This document shows, one piece after another, positions 1-9,661 of a DNA stretch of 64,000 nucleotides. Source of the DNA: Aliivibrio sp. 1S175 (GTDB lineage Bacteria; Pseudomonadota; Gammaproteobacteria; Enterobacterales; Vibrionaceae); assembly GCF_001690985.1 (NCBI RefSeq), contig NZ_MAJS01000013.1, forward strand, positions 253,260-317,259, in the 5' to 3' direction. Positions within the stretch are counted from its first letter, which is position 1. Each line of letters begins with the position of its first letter. A program made the position numbers and the translations under genes. The notes under the pieces were generated by a model. That model was not told the origin of the DNA and did not search any database. It saw only the letters and a list, made by a program, of their open reading frames with translations.

Positions 1-65
1 AAGCATATTAATAGAGCTTAGTGATTTCGCTAGCCCTTACGCTTAATTTACCCTTCCAATAAAAA

Positions 66-88
66 CGTCTAGCCCTATGCGCTAGACG
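66..88 (+). other. Intergenic hairpin before betA
   Basis: An 8-bp perfect inverted repeat (CGTCTAGC at 66-73, GCTAGACG at 81-88) with a 7-nt loop lies 18 nt before the betA start. There is no T-run, so it is not a classic terminator. An upstream betB gene would lie outside the window; the hairpin may adjust mRNA stability or stoichiometry inside a betIBA-type operon (inference). Confidence 0.4.
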
Positions 89-105
89 CCACGGAGAATA
101 CAGAC

Positions 106-1806
106 ATGGAACAACGCTACGATTATATTATCGTCGGCGCGGGTTCGGCCGGCTGTGTGTTAGCGGATAGGCTAACAGAGAGCGGTCAACACAGCGTTTT
201 ATTATTAGAAGCAGGCGGTACGGATAAGAGTATTTTTATCCAAATGCCGACCGCTCTTTCTTACCCTATGAACTCTGAAAAGTACGCATGGCAGTTCGAG
301 ACCCAACAAGAATCCGGACTCGATGGACGTCAATTGCACTGCCCTCGCGGTAAAGTACTTGGTGGAAGCTCGTCGATCAACGGCATGGTTTATGTTCGTG
401 GACACGCGTGTGATTATGACGAATGGGAAGAGAATGGCGCGACAGGCTGGAACTACCAAGCCTGCTTACCTTACTTTCGTAAAGCAGAAACATGGAGCAA
501 AGGTGCTGATCAATATCGCGGAGGCGAAGGCCCTTTAGGTACGTGTAATGGCAATGACATGACACTTAACCCTCTATATCAAGCCTTCATCAATGCAGGT
601 AAAGACGCGGGATACCCAGCAACATCAGACTACAACGGGTATCAACAAGAAGGTTTTGGTCCAATGCACATGACGGTAGATAAAGGCGTTAGAGCATCTA
701 CCTCAAACGCGTATCTTCGTCGTGCTTTAAAGCGTCCTAACTTAACGCTAATGAAAGGAATTATCGCAAGAAAAATTCGACTTGAAGACAAGAAAGCCGT
801 TGGTATTGAGTTTGAAAAATCAGGAAAAATTATCAATGTGCATGCGAATAAAGAAGTCATTTCAAGTGCAGGTTCAATTGGCTCAGTTCAATTACTGCAA
901 CTGTCAGGCATAGGTCCAAAAACCGTCTTAGAAAACGCAGGCGTAGAGGTAAAACATCAACTCTCTGGTGTTGGTGAGAACCTGCAAGATCACCTTGAGA
1001 TTTACTTTCAATATCATTGTAACGAACCTATTACGCTTAACAGTAAACTGGGCTTGGTAAGTAAAGGCTTAATAGGCACAGAATGGATATTAACTCGCAA
1101 AGGGTTAGGCGCAACAAACCACTTTGAATCGTGTGCTTTTATTCGTTCTCGTAAAGGTTTGAAATGGCCTAATCTTCAATACCACTTCTTACCTGCGGCG
1201 ATGCGTTATGACGGACAAGCTGCGTTTGATGGTCATGGATTTCAAGTTCATGTTGGTCCAAATAAACCAGAAAGCCGCGGAACCGTATCAATAACCTCAG
1301 CAGATCCTCACGCTAAACCAAAGATCGTTTTTAACTACATATCAACCGAAGGTGACCGCCAAGATTGGCGCGATTGCATCCGCCTTACTCGTGAAATTCT
1401 CTCTCAACCCTCAATGGATGCATTTCGTGGTGATGAAATACAACCGGGTATAGAGGTCACTTCTGACGAGGCGATTGATGAATGGGTTAAACAAAATGTA
1501 GAAAGTGCTTATCACCCTTCTTGTGGTTGCAAAATGGGCAATAAAGAAGACCCAATGGCTGTACTCGATGAAGAGTGCCGCGTACGTGGGATTAAAAATT
1601 TACGCGTTGTCGATTCTTCTGTATTCCCAACCATTCCGAACGGAAACTTAAATGCACCCACCATTATGGTTGCAGAACGTGCCGCCGATTTCATTCTTGG
1701 CAACCCTATGCTCACAGGGGAGAACGCGCCAGTTTGGATAGCACCAGAATGGGAAGAAAAACAACGAATAAACGCACCAATAAGAGAAGCAAACACGCTC
1801 TCTTAA
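106..1806 (+). CDS. betA: Choline dehydrogenase BetA (GMC oxidoreductase)
   Basis: FAD-dependent membrane-associated oxidation of choline to betaine aldehyde, the first step to the osmoprotectant glycine betaine. The 566-residue length is typical. Visible are the N-terminal dinucleotide-binding motif VGAGSAG (about residues 10-16), the GMC signature [12 protein letters not shown] (about 82-93), the C-terminal active-site block with His470 (HPSCGCKMG) and the final [17 protein letters not shown] stretch. The ATG follows an ACGGAG ribosome site. It is followed by three choline-uptake genes on the same strand, so it is probably the tail of a bet-cho operon whose betI and betB would precede the window. 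Confidence 0.96.
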   Translation: MEQRYDYIIVGAGSAGCVLADRLTESGQHSVLLLEAGGTDKSIFIQMPTALSYPMNSEKYAWQFETQQESGLDGRQLHCPRGKVLGGSSSINGMVYVRGHACDYDEWEENGATGWNYQACLPYFRKAETWSKGADQYRGGEGPLGTCNGNDMTLNPLYQAFINAGKDAGYPATSDYNGYQQEGFGPMHMTVDKGVRASTSNAYLRRALKRPNLTLMKGIIARKIRLEDKKAVGIEFEKSGKIINVHANKEVISSAGSIGSVQLLQLSGIGPKTVLENAGVEVKHQLSGVGENLQDHLEIYFQYHCNEPITLNSKLGLVSKGLIGTEWILTRKGLGATNHFESCAFIRSRKGLKWPNLQYHFLPAAMRYDGQAAFDGHGFQVHVGPNKPESRGTVSITSADPHAKPKIVFNYISTEGDRQDWRDCIRLTREILSQPSMDAFRGDEIQPGIEVTSDEAIDEWVKQNVESAYHPSCGCKMGNKEDPMAVLDEECRVRGIKNLRVVDSSVFPTIPNGNLNAPTIMVAERAADFILGNPMLTGENAPVWIAPEWEEKQRINAPIREANTLS

Positions 1807-1883
1807 ATAATAAGAAACACAACAAATACAGTCAGCAGCGCCGTTCTAACCAATGGCGAAAGGAATCATTACAAGGAATTATT

Positions 1884-2825
1884 ATGTCACTTACAAAAAA
1901 GACACTTGCCACATTAGCGATCAGCTCATTCGCTTTTAACGTGTATGCCAATCAATGTGAAACCGTACGTTTTGCAGATGTCGGTTGGACAGACATCACC
2001 GCAACAACCGCAGTAACCTCTGAACTACTTAAAGGCATGGGCTATAAAACCAAAACCGATCTTCTTTCTGTTCCCGTAACTTACTCTTCAATGGCAAATG
2101 GCGACATTGATGTCTTCTTAGGTAACTGGATGCCAACGATGGAAGGGGATATCGCCAAATACCGTGAAGCGGGCACGATAGAAACCGTTCGTGCCAATTT
2201 AGAAGGCGCTAAATACACACTTGCCGTACCAAAATATGTGTACGACGCAGGCGTTACAAGCTTTGCAGATTTAGCTAAAAATGCCGACAAATTCAAAGAC
2301 CGCATCTACGGAATCGAACCGGGTAACGATGGTAACCGTATCATTCAATCCATGATTGATTCTGACGCGTTTGGTCTTAAAGAGTTTAGTGTTGTTGAAT
2401 CAAGTGAAGCAGGTATGGTTTCTCAAGTATCACGCGCCGTTCGTCGTAGTCAATGGATAGTCTATTTAGGTTGGGCTCCACACCCAATGAACAGCAATGT
2501 TGAAATGGAATATCTATCAGGTGGCGATGACTTCTTTGGTGCCAACTATGGCGGCGCAAGCGTGTATACCAACGTTCGCTCTAACTACCTTTCAGAATGT
2601 AAAAATGTTGGACAGTTATTACAAAATCTAGAGTTTAGTCTTGAGATGGAGAATGAACTGATGGAAAACATTCTAAATCAAAAAATGACGCCAGAAAAAG
2701 CGGCTCAACAGTGGTTAAACAAAAATCCACAACAAGTAAAAGCATGGCTTGATAATGTGAAATCACTGCAAGGTGACGCCGCAAATAAATCAGTTACTGA
2801 ATACCTAAAACAAGTTAAAGCTTAA
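1884..2825 (+). CDS. choX: Choline ABC transporter, periplasmic substrate-binding protein
   Basis: Binds choline (or betaine) in the periplasm and delivers it to the permease encoded next. The start at 1884 is chosen because it is preceded by AAGGAA and begins a clear signal peptide (MSLTKKTLATLAISSFAFNVYA, cleavage near residue 22); the reading frame stays open upstream but that part overlaps betA. The mature protein begins with the CETVRFADVGWTD stretch typical of OpuAC/ChoX proteins and is 313 residues in total. It lies 77 nt after betA and is followed by a hairpin before choW. In other vibrios the same gene is often labelled proX. Confidence 0.9.
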   Translation: MSLTKKTLATLAISSFAFNVYANQCETVRFADVGWTDITATTAVTSELLKGMGYKTKTDLLSVPVTYSSMANGDIDVFLGNWMPTMEGDIAKYREAGTIETVRANLEGAKYTLAVPKYVYDAGVTSFADLAKNADKFKDRIYGIEPGNDGNRIIQSMIDSDAFGLKEFSVVESSEAGMVSQVSRAVRRSQWIVYLGWAPHPMNSNVEMEYLSGGDDFFGANYGGASVYTNVRSNYLSECKNVGQLLQNLEFSLEMENELMENILNQKMTPEKAAQQWLNKNPQQVKAWLDNVKSLQGDAANKSVTEYLKQVKA

Positions 2826-2832
2826 TCAATAA

Positions 2833-2852
2833 TGGTGGGTTTCGGCCCACCA
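2833..2852 (+). other. Intergenic hairpin between choX and choW
   Basis: Perfect 7-bp stem TGGTGGG/CCCACCA with a 6-nt loop, placed 8 nt after the choX stop and without a T-run. Such hairpins after a binding-protein gene commonly protect the 3' end of the abundant upstream message and lower expression of the permease genes; that role is inferred here. Confidence 0.55.
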
Positions 2853-2870
2853 GTCATTTAAGGAAATATT

Positions 2871-3713
2871 GTGAATTTTATTACTGAGCACAAAATCCCT
2901 GTTGGGCAATGGATGGAAACAGGCGTTGACTGGTTAACTATCAATGCCGCTGGTTTTTTTGATGCCATTTCATTTTTTCTAGAAACTATTATCCTATTTT
3001 TAGTCGATGTCTTTAAATGGATGCCTCCTGCGCTTCCTATTCTTATGACTGCTGCTATTGCGTGGTATTTACATAGAAAACCATCATTAGTGATTTTTGT
3101 CGTCGCTGCATTATTGACGATTTTAAACCTCGGTTATTGGCAAGAAATGCTGGAAACCTTTGTCCTTGTTTTTGCAGCGACAACGATTTCCGTATTAATT
3201 GGCGTACCGATTGGGATAATGGCCGCACACCGACCTTGGCTTTATACCGTACTAAGACCAATTCTTGATTTAATGCAAACCGTACCTACTTTTGTTTACC
3301 TGATCCCAACTCTCGTTTTATTCGGTTTAGGCATTGTTCCAGGATTAATCTCAACCATTATTTTTGCCATCGCCGCTCCTATTCGTCTTACGTATCTTGG
3401 TGTCACAAAAGTGCCGGGAGAGTTAATTGAAGCAGGCAAAGCGTTTGGTGCAAGCCGCATGAAGTTATTACTCAAAGTAGAATTACCTGCGGCACTACCC
3501 AGCATTATGGCCGGCATCACCCAATGTATAATGTTGTCGTTATCAATGGTGGTTATTGCCGCACTTGTTGGTGCTGATGGCTTAGGTAAACCTGTTGTTC
3601 GAGCGCTTAATACCGTGAATATCTCACAAGGTTTTGAAGCAGGATTAGCCATTGTTCTTGTCGCTATTATTCTTGACCGCTTATGTAAAGCACCAAATCA
3701 GAAGGAAGTATAA
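2871..3713 (+). CDS. choW: Choline ABC transporter, permease
   Basis: Inner-membrane permease of the choline/betaine importer, 280 residues. It starts with GTG at 2871 behind AAGGAAA. The N-terminal region has a membrane segment (about 55-85) and the BPD_transp_1 domain follows with about five further helices. The EAA loop that contacts the ATPase is visible around residues 186-207 (ELIEAGKAFGASRMKLLLKV). It matches the ProW/ChoW family in length and order. The next gene, the ATPase, begins 2 nt after its stop, so translation is probably coupled. Confidence 0.92.
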   Translation: MNFITEHKIPVGQWMETGVDWLTINAAGFFDAISFFLETIILFLVDVFKWMPPALPILMTAAIAWYLHRKPSLVIFVVAALLTILNLGYWQEMLETFVLVFAATTISVLIGVPIGIMAAHRPWLYTVLRPILDLMQTVPTFVYLIPTLVLFGLGIVPGLISTIIFAIAAPIRLTYLGVTKVPGELIEAGKAFGASRMKLLLKVELPAALPSIMAGITQCIMLSLSMVVIAALVGADGLGKPVVRALNTVNISQGFEAGLAIVLVAIILDRLCKAPNQKEV

Positions 3714-3715
3714 TC

Positions 3716-4903
3716 ATGGATGCCATTACTATAAAAAACCTCGATGTGGTGTTTGGAAAAAAACCAAAGCAAGCGTTGAAATTATTAGACCAAGGAAAAA
3801 CTCGCCAAGAGATTATCGATGAGATAGGCCAAGTTGTCGGTGTTGATAATGTCTCTCTTTCAGTTAAAGAAGGCGAGATTTGCGTTCTAATGGGATTATC
3901 TGGTTCAGGTAAATCAAGTCTGCTTCGCGCCGTGAACGGGTTAAATGAAGTAAGCCGCGGTGAGCTCATGATTAAGAATGGCGATAAACTTGTTGATGTC
4001 GCTCTGTGTGATGAAGAAACCTTACGCCATTTACGTACTCAACGTGTTTCGATGGTTTTCCAAAACTTTGCGTTAATGCCATGGCTTACTGTGCTTGATA
4101 ACGTCGCTTTTGGTTTAGAAATGCAAGGCATCGCAAAAAACGAACGCCGAGCAAGAGCACGTGAACAAATTGAAATGGTTGGCCTTGCGGATTGGGAAAA
4201 AAAATACCCTCATGAGCTTTCAGGCGGCATGCAACAACGTGTTGGTTTAGCCCGTGCGTTTACGATGGATACCGACATTCTATTAATGGATGAACCATTT
4301 TCTGCTCTTGATCCTCTTATTCGATCTCAGCTTCAAGATGAACTTCTTCTATTACAAACAAAGCTAAATAAAACCATTTTATTTGTTAGCCATGATTTAG
4401 ATGAAGCGTTAAAAATTGGCAATAACATTGCTATCATGGAATCGGGTAAATTAATTCAGCACGGTAAACCAGAAGACATCGTGCTTAACCCGAAAACAGA
4501 ATACGTGAAAGATTTTGTGGCTCACACAAATCCATTGAATGTATTAAAAGGCCGCTCATTAATGCAGCCTCTCGATTCGCTTAAGCAAGAAAATGACTGT
4601 TGGAAGATTTGTGATGCTAAAAATCTTTGGGTAAATCAACACCAAGGTAAATTGAACATTGAAGGTCAGCCAACGCTCACTTTAATTCAATGGGATGAAT
4701 CAACGACAGATCTGTCTTTAATCAATCATTCAACATTGGTTATCGCAAGCCCAGAAATTGGTATGCGCGATGCGATAAAACTAAAACAACTCAGTAATCA
4801 CCCAATTTTACTGGTTGAACATAATCAATTAGTTGGCATTTTAGATAACAGTGAATTCTATAGCGCACTGATTGGTGACTTTACATTACATAGCGCCGCG
4901 TAA
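3716..4903 (+). CDS. choV: Choline ABC transporter, ATP-binding protein
   Basis: Energy-coupling ATPase of the choline importer, 395 residues, cytoplasmic face of the inner membrane. Walker A GLSGSGKSS (about residues 60-68), signature LSGGMQQR (from 168), Walker B ILLMDEP (about 188-194) and the His switch VSHDLDEA are all present. The long insert before Walker A and the C-terminal regulatory part (about 290-395, CBS-like) are characteristic of the ProV/ChoV subgroup, where the tail senses ionic strength in homologues. A hairpin follows the stop. Confidence 0.93.
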   Translation: MDAITIKNLDVVFGKKPKQALKLLDQGKTRQEIIDEIGQVVGVDNVSLSVKEGEICVLMGLSGSGKSSLLRAVNGLNEVSRGELMIKNGDKLVDVALCDEETLRHLRTQRVSMVFQNFALMPWLTVLDNVAFGLEMQGIAKNERRARAREQIEMVGLADWEKKYPHELSGGMQQRVGLARAFTMDTDILLMDEPFSALDPLIRSQLQDELLLLQTKLNKTILFVSHDLDEALKIGNNIAIMESGKLIQHGKPEDIVLNPKTEYVKDFVAHTNPLNVLKGRSLMQPLDSLKQENDCWKICDAKNLWVNQHQGKLNIEGQPTLTLIQWDESTTDLSLINHSTLVIASPEIGMRDAIKLKQLSNHPILLVEHNQLVGILDNSEFYSALIGDFTLHSAA

Positions 4904-4909
4904 TACCGA

Positions 4910-4939
4910 AGTAAAGGGTGAGTATTCTCACCTTTTACT
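4910..4939 (+). terminator. Hairpin ending the bet-cho operon
   Basis: A 13-bp near-perfect stem (one G-U pair) with a 4-nt TATT loop begins 7 nt after the choV stop. The following T-run is poor, so termination may be incomplete and some read-through into the MarR gene is possible. Confidence 0.55.
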
Positions 4940-5122
4940 CTCTAAGTTTTAAAAAACACCTGAATAATGTCACTTCTCCTGAATATCTCGCACAAATCAA
5001 CTATCTTAAAGTAATGGTATCGTGTTGTTAGACCTCAATTGAGAAAAAAAACAACAATGGATGAGCAAGCAATACGAGAAAAGATTGAGAATAGTACGAA
5101 CATCAGTACAATGCGGAAATCA

Positions 5123-5132
5123 ACAACGTTGT
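5123..5132. promoter_or_regulatory. Possible autoregulatory operator of the CosR-like gene
   Basis: Perfect 10-bp palindrome ACAACGTTGT ending 37 nt before the GTG start of the MarR gene. MarR proteins usually bind short palindromes in their own promoter; nothing else supports this site. Confidence 0.25.
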
Positions 5133-5169
5133 AAACCATTCAATTTTACATTTATACAAAGGCTGTTAC

Positions 5170-5643
5170 GTGGATAAACATGAAGAAGTTTTGGTCGCTA
5201 TTCGTCAGATAATTCGAGCTATCGATTTACAATCGAAAAAACTGAGTAAAGAATATGGATTAACCGGTCCTCAACTTATTTTAATGCGTGCGATTCAAAG
5301 CATGCATAATGTAACGATCAAAGAACTGTCAAAACATACGAACGTAAGCCAAGCAACCACCACAACCATTATCGATCGCTTAGAGCATAATGGTTACGTT
5401 CAACGCATCCGTAGCGAATCTGACAGACGAAAAGTACATGCAAATTTGACTGAAAAAGGGGAAGAGTTACTTAGTAAAGCCCCACTCTCTTTACAAGATA
5501 ACTTTGTGAACAAGTTCCATAATTTAGAGTCATGGGAACAAAGTCTTATACTGTCTTCGATGCAGCGTGTATCTTCAATGATGAACGCAGAAGACATTGA
5601 TGCAGCCCCTGTATTACAACTTGAAAGCATTGCAAAGATCTAA
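5170..5643 (+). CDS. cosR: MarR-family regulator, CosR/EctR-like
   Basis: A 157-residue winged-helix dimer of the MarR family. The segment LSKEYGLTGPQLILM (about 30-44), the recognition helix region VSQATTTTIIDRLEHNGYVQR and the wing RSESDRRKVHANLT are visible. The sequence resembles, by recollection, vibrio CosR and methanotroph EctR proteins that repress ectoine and betaine genes at low salinity. Its position directly after the bet-cho operon and the presence of ectABC in the same window support that job. The GTG start at 5170 is the first credible one; the ribosome site is weak. It shares a bidirectional terminator with the convergent Nramp-like gene. Confidence 0.75.
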   Translation: MDKHEEVLVAIRQIIRAIDLQSKKLSKEYGLTGPQLILMRAIQSMHNVTIKELSKHTNVSQATTTTIIDRLEHNGYVQRIRSESDRRKVHANLTEKGEELLSKAPLSLQDNFVNKFHNLESWEQSLILSSMQRVSSMMNAEDIDAAPVLQLESIAKI

Positions 5644-5683
5644 CGTTCTCATTCCGATTATCGAGATAACGTTCAGTTAAAAT

Positions 5684-5713
5684 AAAAAAGCCTCTAATTA
5701 AAGAGGCTTTTTT
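5684..5713. terminator. Bidirectional terminator
   Basis: A-run, AAGCCTCTttaattAGAGGCTT-type stem and T-run: stem arms 5689-5695 and 5701-5707 flanked by AAAAAA and TTTTTT. It sits between the convergent cosR-like gene and the Nramp-like gene and can end both. Confidence 0.9.
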
Positions 5714-5729
5714 GTTGCGTAGAAAATAG

Positions 5730-7004
5730 TTATATAAACCATTTCCACCAAACAAAAAGAGCTAAGAATCCAAACAAATAAATGAGGCCAGCAATCGACA
5801 ACGCTTTCAATTTTGGTCCCATTTTCAACTCATCTGGCAATTCTGTTTTTGTTACTAAGATGTAGTTAAGCACGGCAAAAACAGGGGTCGTAATAAAGGC
5901 CATGATCATCGCGAAATTTAACATTCCCATCAATGATGAAATGAACATTGTGACAATCAACATCGCTATTGCAGAAACAATCATAACCCACCAGTTATAA
6001 TGCTTTGGCTGATCTAACGGTTTATTTTGCAACAACAATTGCGCTTCTGACACCGCTCGAGAATAGCCATCAATAACCGTAATAGTACTGCCAAAAATAC
6101 AGAAAAAAGCAATTACAGCAATCAAATAACGCGACCATTCACCAATCGTTGCCGCATAAATACCGACTAACTGATGAGAAAACCCAATCCCTGACGCTTT
6201 AAATTCAATGCCTGAACCGTATAGCACTAATGCGCCTAATGATAAGAAAACAACCGCTAATAACGCCGTACCAATATAACCGACATTAAAATCAAATAAA
6301 GCCGATTGTGCCGTCACTTCTTGAGTTTGGCATTGACGCTTTAACCACATAGACGTGATGCTTGAGATTTCAATCGGAGCGGGCATCCACCCCATGGTAA
6401 TCACTAAAAAACCAATCGACGCAATTGACCATACTGATGGCCCTTCGTAATCTACCGGAGCGACTGAACCATTAGAAAAAGCCACACTAAGAGCAATAAC
6501 GGTCGTAAAGGTTAAAATAACCATGATGATCTTTGACAGCAAATCAAGAGCTTTAAAGTGCCCAGCAAACAGTATCGTCATGCAGGTAACAAGTACAATT
6601 CCAGACAGTACATTCAATGACAAATCAAAAGGTAAAAAATACCCTAATAAACTGGCACTAAACAACAATAACGCAGCGGTATTTATCACCGCAGAAATAG
6701 CACTTAGCACTAAAAACACCCACAAATAACCACGACCTAATTTGTGATACCCCTGAATAATACTGTCACCCGTACCAACGGTGTACTGAACTGCTGCTCT
6801 AAAAAATGGGTATTTCAATAAATTGACAGCAAGAATGAGAAACAATAATTCCCATCCATAAATAGCACCCGCTTTCGTTGATGCCACTAAATGTGACCCA
6901 CCAACCGCAGCAGCAGCCATCATGATCCCTGGCCCTAATGATCTAAATAAATCTTTCATTGCTAACTTTGGCTTCATGCCATCTTGAGTGTAAGACTGTT
7001 CCAT
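5730..7004 (-). CDS. Nramp-fold transporter of an atypical clade
   Basis: Multi-span inner-membrane protein (about 11 helices, 424 residues) of the Nramp/LeuT-fold superfamily. It begins, as Nramps do, with a GPGIMMAAAAVGG stretch in TM1, but the canonical metal-binding motif DPGN is replaced by VGGSH, and the TM6 motif MPHN by GWMPAP. The metal ligands of MntH are therefore missing and substrate cannot be inferred. The start at 7004 (MEQSYTQ) is preferred over one 63 nt upstream because the added residues are not family-like; neither has a strong ribosome site. It diverges from the AEC carrier gene across about 370 nt. Confidence 0.8.
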   Translation of the reverse strand: MEQSYTQDGMKPKLAMKDLFRSLGPGIMMAAAAVGGSHLVASTKAGAIYGWELLFLILAVNLLKYPFFRAAVQYTVGTGDSIIQGYHKLGRGYLWVFLVLSAISAVINTAALLLFSASLLGYFLPFDLSLNVLSGIVLVTCMTILFAGHFKALDLLSKIIMVILTFTTVIALSVAFSNGSVAPVDYEGPSVWSIASIGFLVITMGWMPAPIEISSITSMWLKRQCQTQEVTAQSALFDFNVGYIGTALLAVVFLSLGALVLYGSGIEFKASGIGFSHQLVGIYAATIGEWSRYLIAVIAFFCIFGSTITVIDGYSRAVSEAQLLLQNKPLDQPKHYNWWVMIVSAIAMLIVTMFISSLMGMLNFAMIMAFITTPVFAVLNYILVTKTELPDELKMGPKLKALSIAGLIYLFGFLALFVWWKWFI

Positions 7005-7377
7005 ATATGTTATTCTTTTCCCACTTATCCCTGATGTTAATGCATTCCTTAAATGAATAAATTCCATTTACATTTAAGCTAACAATTAAATTACATAAAG
7101 GGATCACTTAAATCAATTTAAAAAATGAATAAATACGCTCTATTTAAGATAATAAGAAAAATATCAATAATGGTACTTATCGAATCTCTCTGCCATAAAT
7201 ACATTCACCAAAAAAATAACAAACACAGAAACATTCGTGACTATTCAATTTTTTACTAAACATCTAAAATACAGTGGTAATGTTATAAAACAGAAAAGGA
7301 TGTGAGTTTACACAACTGTAATTTATTTGATTGTGTGTAAAATAAACATTCACTTAAGGATGGTACGAAAACAAACT

Positions 7378-8334
7378 ATGGATAACTTCATCACTCAACT
7401 GCTGTTTTCAGCGTCAATTACAGGCCCTATTTGCCTGATGCTATTTTTGGGCGTTATCCTTAAGCGTATTCGCTTAATTAACGATAATTTTATTGAAGTA
7501 GCCTCTAAGTTAGTCTTTCAAGTCACTTTACCCGCGATGTTGTTTTTAAGTATTGTGAATGCCGACCATGATTTCTCATCCAGTAGCCGCTTAATCATTT
7601 ATGGGCTTATCGCAAATTTCGGATTCTTCTTATTCACCACGTTCTCAACTAAACTTGCTTTTAAAAATAAACAAGATCACGGCGTCATAATTCAAGGTGG
7701 GTTCCGTGCAAATACAGCCATTATTGCACTTGCTTATGTTGCTAACGCCTATGGCGAGTCAGGCATTGCACTAGCGGCTATTTATGTCGCAAGCACAACT
7801 GTACTTTATAATATTCAAGCTGTTATCGCTTTAACGCCAAAAGAAGAACACAATGAAAAACAAGCGTTTGGGGTGATAATTAAAACACTCACTAAAAATC
7901 CGTTAATTATTGCAATTCTATTGGGCGTTGTGTGTTCATTTCTATCTGTTCCCATTCCAGACATGGTGACGCAAGCTGGACAATACTTTGCCAATATGAC
8001 GTTACCACTTGCGTTGCTTTGTGCTGGGGGCTCACTAGATCTGAATTCAATGAAGCAAGACAAAGGACCAACATGGTTTGCAACGAGCTATAAATTGATA
8101 TTAAGTCCATTATTTATAACCATTGGTGGAATATTGTTAGGCTTTAGAGGGCTCGATTTAGGGTTATTATTCTTTATGAGTGCAGCACCTACTGCCGCAG
8201 CAAGTTATGTGATGGCAAGAGCGATGGGAGGTAATGCTATTCTCGCAGCAAATATCATTGCTCAGACTACTGTAGCTTCATTGGTTACTTGTACTTTGGG
8301 GATATTTATTTTGTCTTCATTTAGTTTAATTTAA
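7378..8334 (+). CDS. AEC-family transporter
   Basis: Auxin-efflux-carrier family inner-membrane protein of about 318 residues with ten predicted helices in two halves and the family-typical openings LGVILKRIRLI and FQVTLPAMLFLSI. Bacterial members export or exchange small organic acids such as malate or malonate; the substrate is not readable here. Starts at 7360 and 7327 are also in frame; 7378 is chosen because the protein then begins like relatives, although the AAGGA motif fits 7378 poorly (17 nt away). A strong terminator follows. Confidence 0.82.
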   Translation: MDNFITQLLFSASITGPICLMLFLGVILKRIRLINDNFIEVASKLVFQVTLPAMLFLSIVNADHDFSSSSRLIIYGLIANFGFFLFTTFSTKLAFKNKQDHGVIIQGGFRANTAIIALAYVANAYGESGIALAAIYVASTTVLYNIQAVIALTPKEEHNEKQAFGVIIKTLTKNPLIIAILLGVVCSFLSVPIPDMVTQAGQYFANMTLPLALLCAGGSLDLNSMKQDKGPTWFATSYKLILSPLFITIGGILLGFRGLDLGLLFFMSAAPTAAASYVMARAMGGNAILAANIIAQTTVASLVTCTLGIFILSSFSLI

Positions 8335-8412
8335 TTTTTATACCTAAGTGTTGGAAATTAAAATATTCATATCCTATAAATATATAGATACCTTTGCTAA
8401 ACAAACGATATT

Positions 8413-8442
8413 ACCCAGAGAGTCCGCTCTCTGGGATTTTTT
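8413..8442 (+). terminator. Terminator after the AEC gene
   Basis: Nine-bp perfect GC-rich stem (8414-8422 with 8427-8435), TCCG loop, then A and six T. It ends the AEC transcript; the convergent outer-membrane gene stops at 8451. Confidence 0.92.
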
Positions 8443-8450
8443 CCTGCGGA

Positions 8451-9425
8451 TTACAAGACGTAACGTACACCAAACGTGAAGGCTATATCTGTCGAGTTAT
8501 CCATATTCACCGCATTCTCTATTACAGAAAATTCAAACGCTGCTTTTTCTAAAAGATAGCGATAACCAAGAACAAATTCATTTGAAGGTTCAGAGTAATC
8601 TTCACCATCATCAATAGAACCTTCATAAATATGATAAGACGTCACAATATGGTGAGACGGAGTAATCGCATAACCATAGCCAGCAGAAAAAGCAAAAGTA
8701 CTGTTGTTATAAGGGATATTATCCACTGCACCATTATCTCTAAACGTCACACCTACCGTCGAAAATAACGCGTGTTTCTCATAACTAAAACTATAATTCG
8801 CCTGTAGTCCTTGTTCAAAACTGTCTCGTTTAAATGAACCACTGTTTACATGATTAAAATATAAACTAGCCCCTAAACTAACGGCATTATGCTGATTGGA
8901 AAAAACTTGATATTCAAGGTAACTGTGCAATGCACTTGATAACGTTTCCCCCTCAAAATCATCAATTTCAACCCCATATTTAGGGACTGATATATTAAAC
9001 TGATTATTATCTACTTCATCTCGTCCATTTTGACCAATACCAAAAAAATCATGAAAGCCATGAACAAACGAATCTAATCCATTATTACCGGCATAACTGT
9101 ATTGATATTTAAGTTCTGCTTTAAGCTTTGATGTCACTTGCCATTGAGCCCCAGTAATGACCTGATTCTGATAATAATCCATATTAAAGCTTTCAGAATG
9201 AGCCCACACACTGGCAATCGTTCCAGTAGCAAACAATTCAACATTGCCTTCTTGCGTTGCAAAGGCGGAACGTAACTCTGTTGATAACGTATTAGAATGA
9301 ATAGGAGCTTGAGCATAAATTTTCATTGGCGTAACCGCTGTATCTGCATTTGCCAAAGAAGAAGATAAACCAATAAGAATCGTTGGTACTAAAATGGGGA
9401 TTATCAATTTTCTCGTAGGCATCAT
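8451..9425 (-). CDS. Outer-membrane beta-barrel protein (DUF3187-like)
   Basis: 324-residue protein with a signal peptide (cleavage near residue 27, after SLANA) and alternating amphipathic strands to a C-terminal strand ending in TFGVRYVL, typical of outer-membrane barrels. It resembles the DUF3187 family of vibrios and shewanellas; no function is known to me. Two adjacent methionines (MM) make the start ambiguous by one codon. The gene stands alone, convergent with the AEC gene and with remnants upstream. Confidence 0.75.
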   Translation of the reverse strand: MMPTRKLIIPILVPTILIGLSSSLANADTAVTPMKIYAQAPIHSNTLSTELRSAFATQEGNVELFATGTIASVWAHSESFNMDYYQNQVITGAQWQVTSKLKAELKYQYSYAGNNGLDSFVHGFHDFFGIGQNGRDEVDNNQFNISVPKYGVEIDDFEGETLSSALHSYLEYQVFSNQHNAVSLGASLYFNHVNSGSFKRDSFEQGLQANYSFSYEKHALFSTVGVTFRDNGAVDNIPYNNSTFAFSAGYGYAITPSHHIVTSYHIYEGSIDDGEDYSEPSNEFVLGYRYLLEKAAFEFSVIENAVNMDNSTDIAFTFGVRYVL

Positions 9426-9661
9426 AATTTCACATAATTAACGGCTACCAATTATATTGATAACAAAAAAAGGGGGAGAGTTTCATAATATAAAGACCAT
9501 TATCCCTTCGTTATATCTCCGTCCCAAATGGGTTACCCATACGATGTGATGCAGATCAAATTAAGGGAATATATAATAATGGTAAAGATAGATAGCAGCA
9601 TTAGATACATATTAAATACAAATAGATAAGCAAAATATCATTCAAACGCATTACAGGAAGA

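Noticed and set aside
3296-3652. 118-residue minus-strand ORF opposite choW
   Set aside because: Shadow of the permease gene; no start signal and no recognisable protein features.
5057-5134. 25-codon ORF upstream of the CosR-like gene
   Set aside because: No convincing ribosome site, and its end overlaps a candidate operator; nothing supports translation.
7307-7341. TTTACAC/GTGTAAA inverted repeat before the AEC gene
   Set aside because: Only 7 bp with a 21-nt spacer in AT-rich DNA; not distinguishable from chance.
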